Position numbers and translations under genes: made by a program. From Nitrospira sp. (lineage in GTDB: Bacteria; Nitrospirota; Nitrospiria; Nitrospirales; Nitrospiraceae), in the NCBI GenBank assembly GCA_024760545.1, contig CP060501.1, positions 3,736,036-3,800,035 of the forward strand: DNA of 64,000 bases. Direction: 5' to 3'. Shown here piece after piece: positions 1 through 9,500 of this stretch; position 1 is the stretch's first letter, and every line of letters begins with the position of its first letter. The notes beneath the pieces were generated by a model, which searched no databases, was not told the DNA's origin, and saw nothing but the letters and a program-made list of their open reading frames with translations.

Positions 1-1158
1 TTGATTCGCGGGTTGTATGACGATCAAAACAAAGGACAGGTCACTCCGAGGCCGTTACGATATCGCGGGATTCCCACCTATCCATCTGAGGCGGCATTTC
101 GCTTGTTCAGCAGTTTTTTCACACCGCAGAGAGTAAGCGGGGCGGACCCATTTGCCGATTTCATGAATCCCATGAAATCCCATGTTGGTACATGGCTGCC
201 GGCCCAGCATCCTCCGGTTCGCTATCTCGACGAGAGCCAAGGATTATGTCTGACCGTACAAGCTGGGGTCGTCCAAAAGGCGACCCTTGCGGATGATACG
301 GCCGGCCTTTCATACGTGAACCCAAGCGGTCGTCTACTTCCCCTGGACCGCAGCATGCAGGTCCAAGGGACTCGGTTGATCCTGAAGGATCGGGAAAAGG
401 AAACAGTCGTCTCGTTAACGACAGGTTTTCATCCGCTGCCCTCGTCTTCTCCTGAGTGTCCCATGAGCCCTGTCGATTGGCGTACAGTATTCACGCAAGG
501 GTTCCCGAAGATTCTCCCTGCCGAAGCGTTTGAGGCGGTGCCGTTGTTTCCGGACGACGATGAGGAGATTGACGAACTCGCCGCACAAGCTTTTGTTGCG
601 GACTATCTGGACGATCTGAGCGAACAAGACCGTGAGATAGGGATGGTACGATCGCAGGCCGAACATGTCCTCATCGACAACGGAGACGCCGTCATTGCTA
701 CATGCATTCTCTTCGACCGGCCGCGCGACTATACGGTCAGTGTCCGGCACTTTGCTTACGCACAGCGTCAGGCTCAGCAACTCTGGACTCAATGTGCCGC
801 CGTGCGGCAATGGGAGTGGCTTCAACGAATTCGTATGATACCCGCTGATGGGTATGAACAGTCTCCAGCGAACCGTGGGCCCTATGATCTGCTGTATTGC
901 TGGGTGCCGTATGCTTCGTTTGGGTCTTTGGATGCGTTGACGACAGTCCCCACACAAATGAATCGCACGTTGCGGCGGGGTGGTACGGCGTTTATCGTCG
1001 GGCCTGTTGAATTGCGCGAGACGTTGGCGAGAGAACGGTGGGATGTGCGCTGGGACCAACCAGTCGAATTTCTCCCGACTTTCCGCATGCACAAGGCGAT
1101 CTTGCCTAAGGCAAGAGTGAAAGCAGGGCTGACATTGTTCCATGCCAGACGGCTCTAG
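1..1158 (+). CDS. Unrecognised protein, C-terminal part of a gene cut by the window edge
   Basis: The reading frame is open from the first base, so the 385 residues seen may lack an N-terminus; the TTG at position 1 has no visible ribosome binding site. I do not recognise the family. Residues about 290-335 (YDLLYCWVPYASFGSLD, then NRTLRRGGTAFIVGP) have the hydrophobic-strand, polar-turn pattern of the late part of a class I methyltransferase-like Rossmann fold, but I see no glycine-rich SAM motif. An acidic stretch (PDDDEEIDELAAQAF) lies near residue 190. There are no membrane segments. The coding is convincing from length and codon pattern. The next small gene starts 165 bases downstream. 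Confidence 0.7.
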   Translation: MIRGLYDDQNKGQVTPRPLRYRGIPTYPSEAAFRLFSSFFTPQRVSGADPFADFMNPMKSHVGTWLPAQHPPVRYLDESQGLCLTVQAGVVQKATLADDTAGLSYVNPSGRLLPLDRSMQVQGTRLILKDREKETVVSLTTGFHPLPSSSPECPMSPVDWRTVFTQGFPKILPAEAFEAVPLFPDDDEEIDELAAQAFVADYLDDLSEQDREIGMVRSQAEHVLIDNGDAVIATCILFDRPRDYTVSVRHFAYAQRQAQQLWTQCAAVRQWEWLQRIRMIPADGYEQSPANRGPYDLLYCWVPYASFGSLDALTTVPTQMNRTLRRGGTAFIVGPVELRETLARERWDVRWDQPVEFLPTFRMHKAILPKARVKAGLTLFHARRL

Positions 1159-1322
1159 CGTTGCCTGTAAAGGTGCCTCTAGCGAACGGCTTCCTCTGCT
1201 TTAAGAACTGGCTTGTCCCTGGCAAGTTCTGTAGAATTCCGAGCCTGGTGTCTATGTGTCACACCGTCCAGGCAAGACCGTAGCCTGATCGGAGCGTAGT
1301 CAATCGAGCGAGGAGGGAAATT

Positions 1323-1499
1323 ATGCCGAGCGTGCTGGACCGAGTCATCGAGAGAGAATTGAGAAAAGAGCTCAAGGATGCGCTGGTTAGGTTTGAACAA
1401 CAGCTGCGACAGTCAGGTGTCTCAGACGAGAACGTAAGAAATCGTATGCGTGGAGCCAAGCAATTCGTGGCCTTTTTGTACGGCAGGTACCTCGGGTAG
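1323..1499 (+). CDS. Small charged protein, 58 residues
   Basis: The ATG is preceded by GAGGAGGG at good spacing, which argues for a real gene. The product begins MPSVLDRVIERELRKELKD and is rich in Arg, Lys and Glu with a helical pattern, ending FVAFLYGRYLG. No signal peptide or known motif is visible. It lies in the same orientation as its neighbours. Function unknown. Confidence 0.6.
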   Translation: MPSVLDRVIERELRKELKDALVRFEQQLRQSGVSDENVRNRMRGAKQFVAFLYGRYLG

Positions 1500-1595
1500 C
1501 ATTCGTCTCAATGTCCTGTCCGATTGGTACTATGTGAAGGCATGCTGCTGGCAATGTGAGTAGGCGTCGAGCGCCATTCAACCAAGGAGGGACCC

Positions 1596-1874
1596 ATGAC
1601 AACCGCACGGTCGCTATCTCTATTCGCTATTCCCGCATTCTTGCTCGGATTCGTGTTGGGAGGGGTGTCGTTGCATGTCGCCTCGGCTGAGGGGCTCTTT
1701 GGGCTCAAGGATTCCGTCACCCAGATCGGAACCTCTTTGGTCGACATGCAGAAGAATGTCGATGCCCTGCAGAAGAATATGAATACGCTCAAGCAGACCA
1801 AAGACAATCTATCTTCGCTGTCAGTGTCCGGTGGTGGCGCCAAGGGAGCGATGGATTCCCTCATGAACAAGTGA
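1596..1874 (+). CDS. Small membrane-anchored or exported coiled-coil protein
   Basis: 92 residues. A strong AAGGAGG lies upstream of the ATG. The N-terminus (LFAIPAFLLGFVLGGVSLHVASA) is a signal peptide or single membrane anchor. Residues about 35-75 have heptad-like spacing (SLVDMQKNVDALQKNMNTL), so a periplasmic coiled coil is likely. The end is a short Gly/Ser-rich tail. A 510-base gap follows. The overall plan resembles short Lpp-like envelope proteins, but there is no lipobox cysteine. Function unknown. Confidence 0.65.
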   Translation: MTTARSLSLFAIPAFLLGFVLGGVSLHVASAEGLFGLKDSVTQIGTSLVDMQKNVDALQKNMNTLKQTKDNLSSLSVSGGGAKGAMDSLMNK

Positions 1875-2387
1875 GAGCTCTGGTTCATAGCAGTAGTTAC
1901 CCGCCTACATCCGGTTGGTCTGGCAATGAGCTGGACCAGCCGGTGCCTCTCTCGAATCAACGCGACTTCATGACGTACTCGATTTTCTGCTAATCCGTTC
2001 CTCAGATCGAATCCTCTCTTCATCCAGCAGCCATCATCACCTTATCTGTTTCCTCCAGCAGAGAACTCTAGATTCTCCTATTAGGAACCACGGTACGGTT
2101 TCTCTTGCGGTCACATGGGGCCAAGCTGACATCATTTGATTTCAACCAGATGCGCAGTCTTGGTGTAGTTGAAGCCCTCTTCTCTAGGTGTGAGCCATCC
2201 CTCCTAACTTTCGTGTAGGGCCATTCCAAATGGCTCTGGAAGCCGATTTACAGGAATCATATCTTGACAGACGACTGACGGGCCACTACACTCACGCTAC
2301 TTTATAATTAAGAATAGTCACGTGAGTGTTTAATCTTACTATATCTATTCTTCTGGCCTCTCACTCACTGTCAAGGAGTGTGCGTTG
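1875..2387. other. Intergenic region with an inverted repeat, no gene seen
   Basis: About 510 bases without a convincing reading frame. Much of it is less G+C-rich than the flanking genes. The only structure I can support is the inverted repeat at 2288-2329, listed separately. A TTGACA at 2264-2269 is too far (33 bases) from the TATAAT at 2303-2308 to form a normal sigma-70 promoter with it. Confidence 0.6.
2288..2329 (+). promoter_or_regulatory. Perfect 9-bp inverted repeat around a TATAAT box
   Basis: ACACTCACG (2288-2296) and its exact reverse complement CGTGAGTGT (2321-2329) flank 24 bases holding TATAAT (2303-2308). A dimeric regulator bound at both arms would enclose this -10-like box. 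The -35 is not obvious. The likely controlled unit is the gene starting at 2388 and perhaps those behind it. This is an inference from layout only. Confidence 0.35.
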
Positions 2388-2711
2388 ATGGGCGAGCAGA
2401 AAGACACGACCATCGCGTTAAACGTCCGGTTGAAACCTTCTGATTCTTCGGCTCACCCACGTGCAGCCAACTACACCAACGTCGGCGTCGCGCAGGGCAT
2501 CGCCTATCTGGATTTGGGCTTCATCGAGCCTACGGCGCTTGCAGGGATCGCGAGGACGGCCAAGGATGGCCAGGCCGTTCCGAAAGGTGTAGAGGGGCAT
2601 CTCATCACTCGCGTCGCCATGGACTTCGGCGCGCTGGCACGCCTGCAGCAGCAGATCCAACAAGCGCTGGGAAGCTTGGGCGCGGCGCGGCAGCCGAAGG
2701 CAAAGGGCTAG
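2388..2711 (+). CDS. DUF3467-like small protein
   Basis: 107 residues from the ATG at 2388; a TTG one codon earlier is less likely because AAGGAG sits about 8 bases before the ATG. The middle (NYTNVGVAQGIAYLDLGFIEP, here shown in part as NVGVAQGIAYLDLGF) and the later VEGHLITRVAMDF ... LQQQIQQAL follow the pattern I recall for DUF3467: a short beta strand pair, then a segment ending in an amphipathic helix. Those proteins are small cytoplasmic proteins of unknown role. It is the first gene of a run (2388, 2733, 3529) leading into the RTX lipase gene, so it may belong to that transcription unit. Confidence 0.55.
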   Translation: MGEQKDTTIALNVRLKPSDSSAHPRAANYTNVGVAQGIAYLDLGFIEPTALAGIARTAKDGQAVPKGVEGHLITRVAMDFGALARLQQQIQQALGSLGAARQPKAKG

Positions 2712-2732
2712 TCCTTAGGAAGAAGGCGACTA

Positions 2733-3527
2733 ATGAATGGGAAATGGCTAAACCGGTCGCTGATCGTTGCGAGTTTGCTAACGGTGCTGTCGGGCATTGG
2801 AGTCCGCGCCGAAGCCGGTCTCTTTGGCTTTGGCGGAGACAGTTGGCAAGAGGAAGTGCTGTTGCATGACGGGCGTAAGTTGGTTATCACCCGTTCACAA
2901 TCTTATGGTGGGAGCCATGAAATCGGACAGCCACCACCGATCAAGGAACATACCATTGCCTTCACACTACCGGGTTCAAACAAGACCATTACGTGGACCA
3001 GTGAGTACGGCAAAGACATCGGACGCACGAACTTTTATTTACTAGCTGTGCATGTGCTGAACGGGACACCCTATATCATTGCGGAACCGAACTTGTGTCT
3101 ATCGTACAACAAGTGGGGGCGGCCTAATCCGCCCTATGTGTTCTTTAAGTACCACGGCAGAGCCTGGCAGCGTATTCCACTTGAAGACGTTCCCACCGAG
3201 TTTCAATCCATCAATGTGGCTCTCGACATTCTTGGACATGAAGTAGAAAACTTGGTGAGACTTGGTTTTGTTTCGTCAGAGCAGATCAAGGAATTGAACC
3301 GACATATTGTCAGCCCTCAATACAAGAGTATTCTGCGAGAGCCAGTGAAGGAGCATGGGCAAAGCCAGTGCGGCGAGATGGTCGACGCCGGAAATGGCAG
3401 ATGGATTGGGTTGGGATGGTTTAAGAAACAGTCTTCGGATGATGCTTGTATCAAATACTGTGAAAAGGAGAACGTGTTAGCGGAACAGTGTCCCTGTGCC
3501 ACGTTGTTTAAGGAAAAGGGAGAGTAA
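2733..3527 (+). CDS. Exported protein of unknown function, next to the RTX gene
   Basis: 264 residues. The N-terminus has two basic residues and a hydrophobic core (SLIVASLLTVLSGIGVRAEA), a classical signal peptide with probable cleavage after AEA. The mature part is rich in beta-type sequence (REL-free, with WQEEVLLHDGRKLVI near residue 38). The C-terminus is cysteine-rich (CIKYCEKENVLAEQCPC), suggesting disulfides or metal binding in the periplasm. It ends one base before the ATG of the RTX lipase gene, so the two are almost certainly co-transcribed; a helper role for the secreted enzyme is possible but unproven. Confidence 0.65.
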   Translation: MNGKWLNRSLIVASLLTVLSGIGVRAEAGLFGFGGDSWQEEVLLHDGRKLVITRSQSYGGSHEIGQPPPIKEHTIAFTLPGSNKTITWTSEYGKDIGRTNFYLLAVHVLNGTPYIIAEPNLCLSYNKWGRPNPPYVFFKYHGRAWQRIPLEDVPTEFQSINVALDILGHEVENLVRLGFVSSEQIKELNRHIVSPQYKSILREPVKEHGQSQCGEMVDAGNGRWIGLGWFKKQSSDDACIKYCEKENVLAEQCPCATLFKEKGE

Positions 3528-3528
3528 C

Positions 3529-6500
3529 ATGGTGACAGAACTTGAATATGCATTCATGGCTGGTCGGGCGTATCAATCCACTCGTGCCGAAAAGAATTGG
3601 TTCCCAACTCTAAATGGCTATGGTTGGTTAGAGCCTCTGGAAGAGAGAAAAAGAGATCTAGGCACTGGCTTTGAAGCTGGGTATTTTCAGCGTGGCAACG
3701 AGATTGTGATTTCCTTTGCAGGCACGAATCCTAACGACGGTATCCTGCCGCCCGGCCCAGACAACACGGCCAATATCTTGCTTGCATCCGGTATAGGTTC
3801 TGTGCAGCTGTTGCAAGCGGCTGAATACTATCTGCAAGTTCTGGCGGCTAATCCCGGCGCAACCATTACGTTTACGGGGCACAGTCTCGGCGGCGGGTTG
3901 GCGGCACTCATAGGTGTGTTTTTCGGTAAACAGGCGATCACGTTTGACCAAGCGCCATTTGCCCTATCCGCGACGCCAAGCTTGACTCCAAGTGTCGCCG
4001 AGACACTCCTCTCCGATCTGCTTACCCGGGGCCACAGTGTCTCGGCCTTGGCTGGACTGACCGACTTTTTACAACGTCGCGCCGTGAGTGGTGGGATCCC
4101 GAATGCTGATTTGGTGAGCAGCATCAATGTGCAAGGGGAATTTCTCGCCGGAGTCCCCTGGAATGTCCTGGCGAACCGCATTGGTCTGCCAACCTATCTC
4201 CCTATCAATGCTCCGGGCGTGTCCGGGGGCGATCTGCATTCGCACGCTTTGCTGACTGCGTTTCTGCAAAGCATGCAAACCGCTCTGTCCGGACAGACGT
4301 TGAATGGCGTCACTGACAAACTTACCGATCTGATGGCGATGATCTTTTCGAGCAGCTTATTCGCGCACCCGACTACTGACCCTCAGAATCGAAACTTCCT
4401 CGAACGTCTGGTCCAAAACGAAACCGCCAACGCGATGGTGACCCGCTTCACCAAGGATCTGTGGAAACTGGCGCAAGATGGGGGACTGACGATGACGGAT
4501 GGTCCCACTCCCGCCACGAATTTGGTTAGCAAGACGCTGATCGCGTTTGCCATGCAGATGTACTACGAAGACACCGTTAATGCCACGAACGCGAGTAAAG
4601 AACTGTTCACCGATCTTGCCACGGCAGGCATTGGTAGCGGGGGTGTCCACTTTGATCGGGCCGATGTGGCGACTACGCTCAGCAACGCCAAGGGTTACAC
4701 CCTGTACTTTCAGAACTACCTCAACTCATCTGCCTTTACCAATACCGATCGTCAGCAGATTCAATCGCAACTGCCCACGCTGCGCGACTGGTATGTGCAG
4801 GCAGGACCTGGTGGGATGAATGCGACCGATGCCGAGAACCGTGGAGCCTTTCTGCTGGGCGGCGGGGGTGCTGATTCGTTGACTGGAGGCACACAGACCG
4901 ACCTGTTGGTGGGCAATGGTGGGGCTGACAGACTGAATGGCGGTGGGGGCAATGACACCTTACTCGGCGGCATCGGCTTCGACACCTACTATTACACCAC
5001 GGGGGAGGGACACGACCGAATCGAGGATGCTGACGCGCAGGGGCGGATCCTGTTCGACGGGCGGTTGCTTGTTGGTGGGGTACACAAGGCCGATGATCCG
5101 GACAATACCTACAAGAGCTACGATGGAGCCGTGACCTATGTGATGTCAGGGGGGCACCTCATCGTCAACGGCGTCTTGACGGTCAATGCGGATTTTGAAA
5201 ATGGTCAGTTCGGGATTGATTTGATTGATCGCTCGGATGAACCCACCAGTACTCCACCGGTTGTCGACTATTCCAATGGGTTCCCAACAGAACTGCTCTC
5301 TGCGAATGCAACCATGTACGCGGGCTCGCTACTGGGAGGATCGGGAGAAACCTCAGTGAACTATATCATCCAGGGATATCAAGGAGAGGAGGACTGGTAT
5401 TTCTTAGGGGGTAGTCTTGGGAGCCACCAAGTCTTTGCGGTCGAGGGCGATGATGTTGTCATGGCAGGGTCGGGGCCTGATCGTCTCCATGGGGGTGGTG
5501 GCAACGATGTGTTGTGGGCCTGGTACGGCGATGATGTAGTTCACGGTGACGATGGGAACGATATCCTGCAGGCCGGGAGAGGGGAGGATTTTGTCGAAGG
5601 TGGGGCGGGCAATGACGTGGTGCTTGCTGGATTCGAGAAGGATGTCGTGTTGGGCGGTGACGGAGCAGACCTCCTGTATGGTGATGGGCTCAATCCCCAG
5701 GTAGGAGGTGAGTTCGGAGTTGGTGCGTGGGTCGGTGATCCGGCACTCATGGATGACGATTATCTGGATGGACAAGCTGGGAATGACTGGCTGTTTGGGC
5801 TCTTGGGGGATGACGTGCTTCTTGGTGGGGATGGAGCAGACCATCTTGTCGGAGATATCGTGCCAGAGAATGGACCGGCGGTCAGGATCCTTTATACCAG
5901 CAGGACCATTCTGTTCGGCGAAGTCGCCTTTGAATCTTCGGATTTTTGGTTCACCAATTTTGAAGGAGGGGAGGACTTTCTCGACGGTGGTGACGGAAAT
6001 GACGTCGTGCAAGGGGATGGGGGCAACGACATACTTCTTGGAGGGAACGGGGACGATCAACTAATTGGCGACGACGGCACGGTCCTCCACGTTCAGCAGG
6101 GTGATGACCTGTTGGACGGCGGAGAGGGTAACGATCGGCTCCAAGGCGGAGGTGGCGCAGATACCCTGACTGGAGGAGAAGGGAATGATCAACTGAGCGG
6201 GGACTACCTTAACGCCAGCGGACCGGACGAAGGGGCCGATATCCTGGATGGTGGCGGGGGCAATGATCTTCTCTTCGGCGGTGCCGGCGATGATCAGCTT
6301 AATGGAGGAACTGGGGACGATTTCCTCATGGGGCAGGACGGCGACGACTTCCTTGATGGCGGAGATGATGACGATGAGCTTCAGGGAGGTGTCGGATTCG
6401 ATACTTTGGTCGGGGGAGCAGGCAACGATCTGCTGTTTGGAGAAGACGACAACGATACGCTCTTTGGTGAGGAGGGCAATGATGAAGTGCAGGGCAATGC

Positions 6501-9500
6501 GGGCAACGATTTCGTGGCCGGTGGAGTGGGCGACGATCGGCTCTTCGGACAGGAAGGGCATGATGAACTCTATGGGAGTGAGGGAAACGATGGGTTGCGG
6601 GGGGACGAGGGCGATGATCAGCTGGATGGCGGGGCCGGTGACGATATCCTGGTCGGGGATGCTGATGGGCAGATCGGGGGATCGGGAGGGAACGATACGC
6701 TAACGGGCGGGGTCGGCAATGACACGCTCGTCGGCGGTGGGGGAGAGGATACCTACATCTTCAATCTGGGCGACGGCAGCGATACGATCGTGGAGGCGGC
6801 GGGGGAAGGCAATCACCTGGTTTTCGGGGTCGACTCCGGGTCGGTGACGCTGGGGATGGAGATGGACGATACGTTGGTCCTTCACATAGGAACGGCCGGG
6901 GATACGGTGCGGATCACCAACTTCGACGTGATGATCCCCGCCGGGGCGCATCCCATCGACACGTTCGAGTGTTCCGATGGGACCGTACTCACCTATAGCC
7001 AGCTGATTGGGCGAGGATTCCACCAGAGCGGCACGGCCAACAGCGAGACCCTTACGGGGACTGCATTCATCGATCACCTGGCCGCCGGTGCTGGAAATGA
7101 TGTGGTCTCCGGTCTGGCCGGAGCGGATACGCTCATGGGGGAAGAGGGCAATGACGTATTGAACGGTGGCTCAGGGGACGACACCTTAGATGGCGGAGTC
7201 GGCAATGATCAGTTGTTCGGGTCGGAGGGGAAGGATGTGCTCTACGGCGGCGCCGTCGATGACTTCTTAAGCGCCGACCTCGGGACCGATCGCTTAGTGG
7301 GAGGGGCTGGGAATGACCTCTATGAACTCTTCGGGGCGGGTCATGTGATCGTCGAGGTTGCTGGAGAAGGAAATGATACGGTCAGAGTCGCGGTCCCCGG
7401 ATCCTTTGTGTTGCCTGAGGCCGTTGAGAATATCGAACTGCGCGAGGATACCTTCTTCTCCGGTGCGTTCGATCTGGTCGGAAACCAGCTGGACAACCGG
7501 ATGACCGGGTCCAACGTGTTGGATGGGCGGCAAGGCAACGATACGCTGATCGGGCTCGGGGACAATCTCTATGTGTTCGGACGAGACTACGGGCAGGATG
7601 TGATTCAGACCGGCAGGCAGACCTATGCGTCGCCGAACGTTCTCGATTACATCCACGTACAGGAAGGGGTGGCGCCTGCCGATGTGACGTTCGAGGGACA
7701 GGGCAACCATTTGGTGATGAAAATTGTCGGCACAGCCGATCAGCTCACAGTAGAGAACTATTTGATTGAGCCAGGCCTTCGAAAACCCACGATCGGCGAG
7801 ATCCATTTCGCCGACGGGACGATCTGGGGGGAGCCGGAGATCACCAGTCGTATCCGAGTGATCACCGGCACCAGCGGCAACGATATCCTCACGGGGCTCG
7901 ACAACGAGAATGAGCTGTTCGGGCTCGGCGGGGACGATCAGCTGGGGGGGAATGGCGGAAATGACCGATTAGATGGCGGCACAGGCCTCGATATCATGAC
8001 AGGCGGGTTGGGGAACGATCTCTACCTCGTCGATCAGATCGGCGATGAGGTGACGGAGAACCCCACTGAAGGCACCGACACCATCCACAGTTCAATCACC
8101 TTCACGCTGGGCCCGAATGTGGAGAACTTGACCTTGGTCGGGACGGCCGCGATCAATGGGACGGGCAATACCCTGAACAACATCCTGACGAGCAACAGCG
8201 CGGCGAATGTGCTGAACGGCGGCACGGGCAGCGACAGCATGGCCGGCGGCGCCGGCGACGACACCTATGTGGTTGATGCAACCGGCGATACGATCACAGA
8301 GAACGTGAATGAAGGGGTCGATACGGTCCAAAGCGCCGTCACTTATACGCTCGGCGTCAACGTGGAGAACTTCACCTTGACCGGCACCAGCACGATCAAT
8401 GGTACCGGAAACATCCTCGACAATGTCCTCGTGGGCAACAGTGCGGCCAATGTCCTGACCGGGGGAGCCGGCAACGATACGTATGTGGTGGGGACGGGCG
8501 ATGCGATCGTCGAGAACACCGGTGCCGGGACCGATACGGTCCAGAGTGCGATCACTTGGACGCTCGGGAGCAACCTGGAACACCTCACCTTAACTGGTAC
8601 GAGTGCCATCAATGGGACCGGCAACACGCTGAACAATGTGCTCACCGGCAATAGCGCCGCCAACGTGCTGAACGGGGGCACCGGCGCCGATGCCATGAGC
8701 GGCGATGCCGGGAACGATATCTATGTCGTCGACACTCTCAGCGATACGGTCACGGAACATGCGAATGACGGCACGGATCTCGTCCAAAGCGCGGTCACCT
8801 ATACTCTGAGCGGTGATGTGGAGAACCTCACGCTTACAGGCACGGCCGCCATCAACGCCACGGGCAATGGGCTGAACAATGTCCTGACCGGCAATACCGG
8901 CAACAACGTGCTCGATGGCGGCCAGGGGGCCGACACCATGGCCGGTGGGACCGGCCACGACACCTACGTCGTGGACCAGGCCGGCGACGTCGTGACCGAG
9001 GCGTCGAGCGCCGGAACCGATACGGTCCAGAGCGCGATCACCTATACCCTCGGGAGCAACCTAGAGGACCTCACCTTAACTGGTATGAGTGCTATCAATG
9101 GGACCGGTAACACGCTGAATAATGTGCTCACGGGCAATAGCGCCGCCAACGTGCTAAACGGCGGCACGGGCAGCGACAGCATGGCCGGCGGGACTGGGAA
9201 CGATACCTATGTCGTAGACAATACCGGCGATACGGTGACCGAGAATGCCAATGCGGGGACCGATCTTGTCCAGAGTAGTATCACCCAGACATTGGCTGCC
9301 AATGTGGAACATCTGACGCTGACAGGGACCAGTGCCATCAACGGAACCGGCAACACGCTCGACAACCTCCTCATCGGCAACAGTGTCAACAACACACTCA
9401 CAGGTGGGGCCGGCAACGACACCCTGGATGGCGGGCTGGGGAGCGATACCATGATCGGGGGGACGGGCAACGACATCTATGTGGTCAATACCACTGGGGA

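Noticed and set aside
415-1143. Reverse frame of 242 codons opposite the first gene
   Set aside because: Composition is not protein-like and it has no ribosome binding site; the forward frame is better.
2264-2308. TTGACA and TATAAT as one promoter
   Set aside because: 33 bases apart, far beyond normal spacing.
4860-7570. Regular 27-base spacing that resembles a repeat array
   Set aside because: It is the coding of RTX nonapeptides, with no constant repeat/spacer units as in CRISPR.
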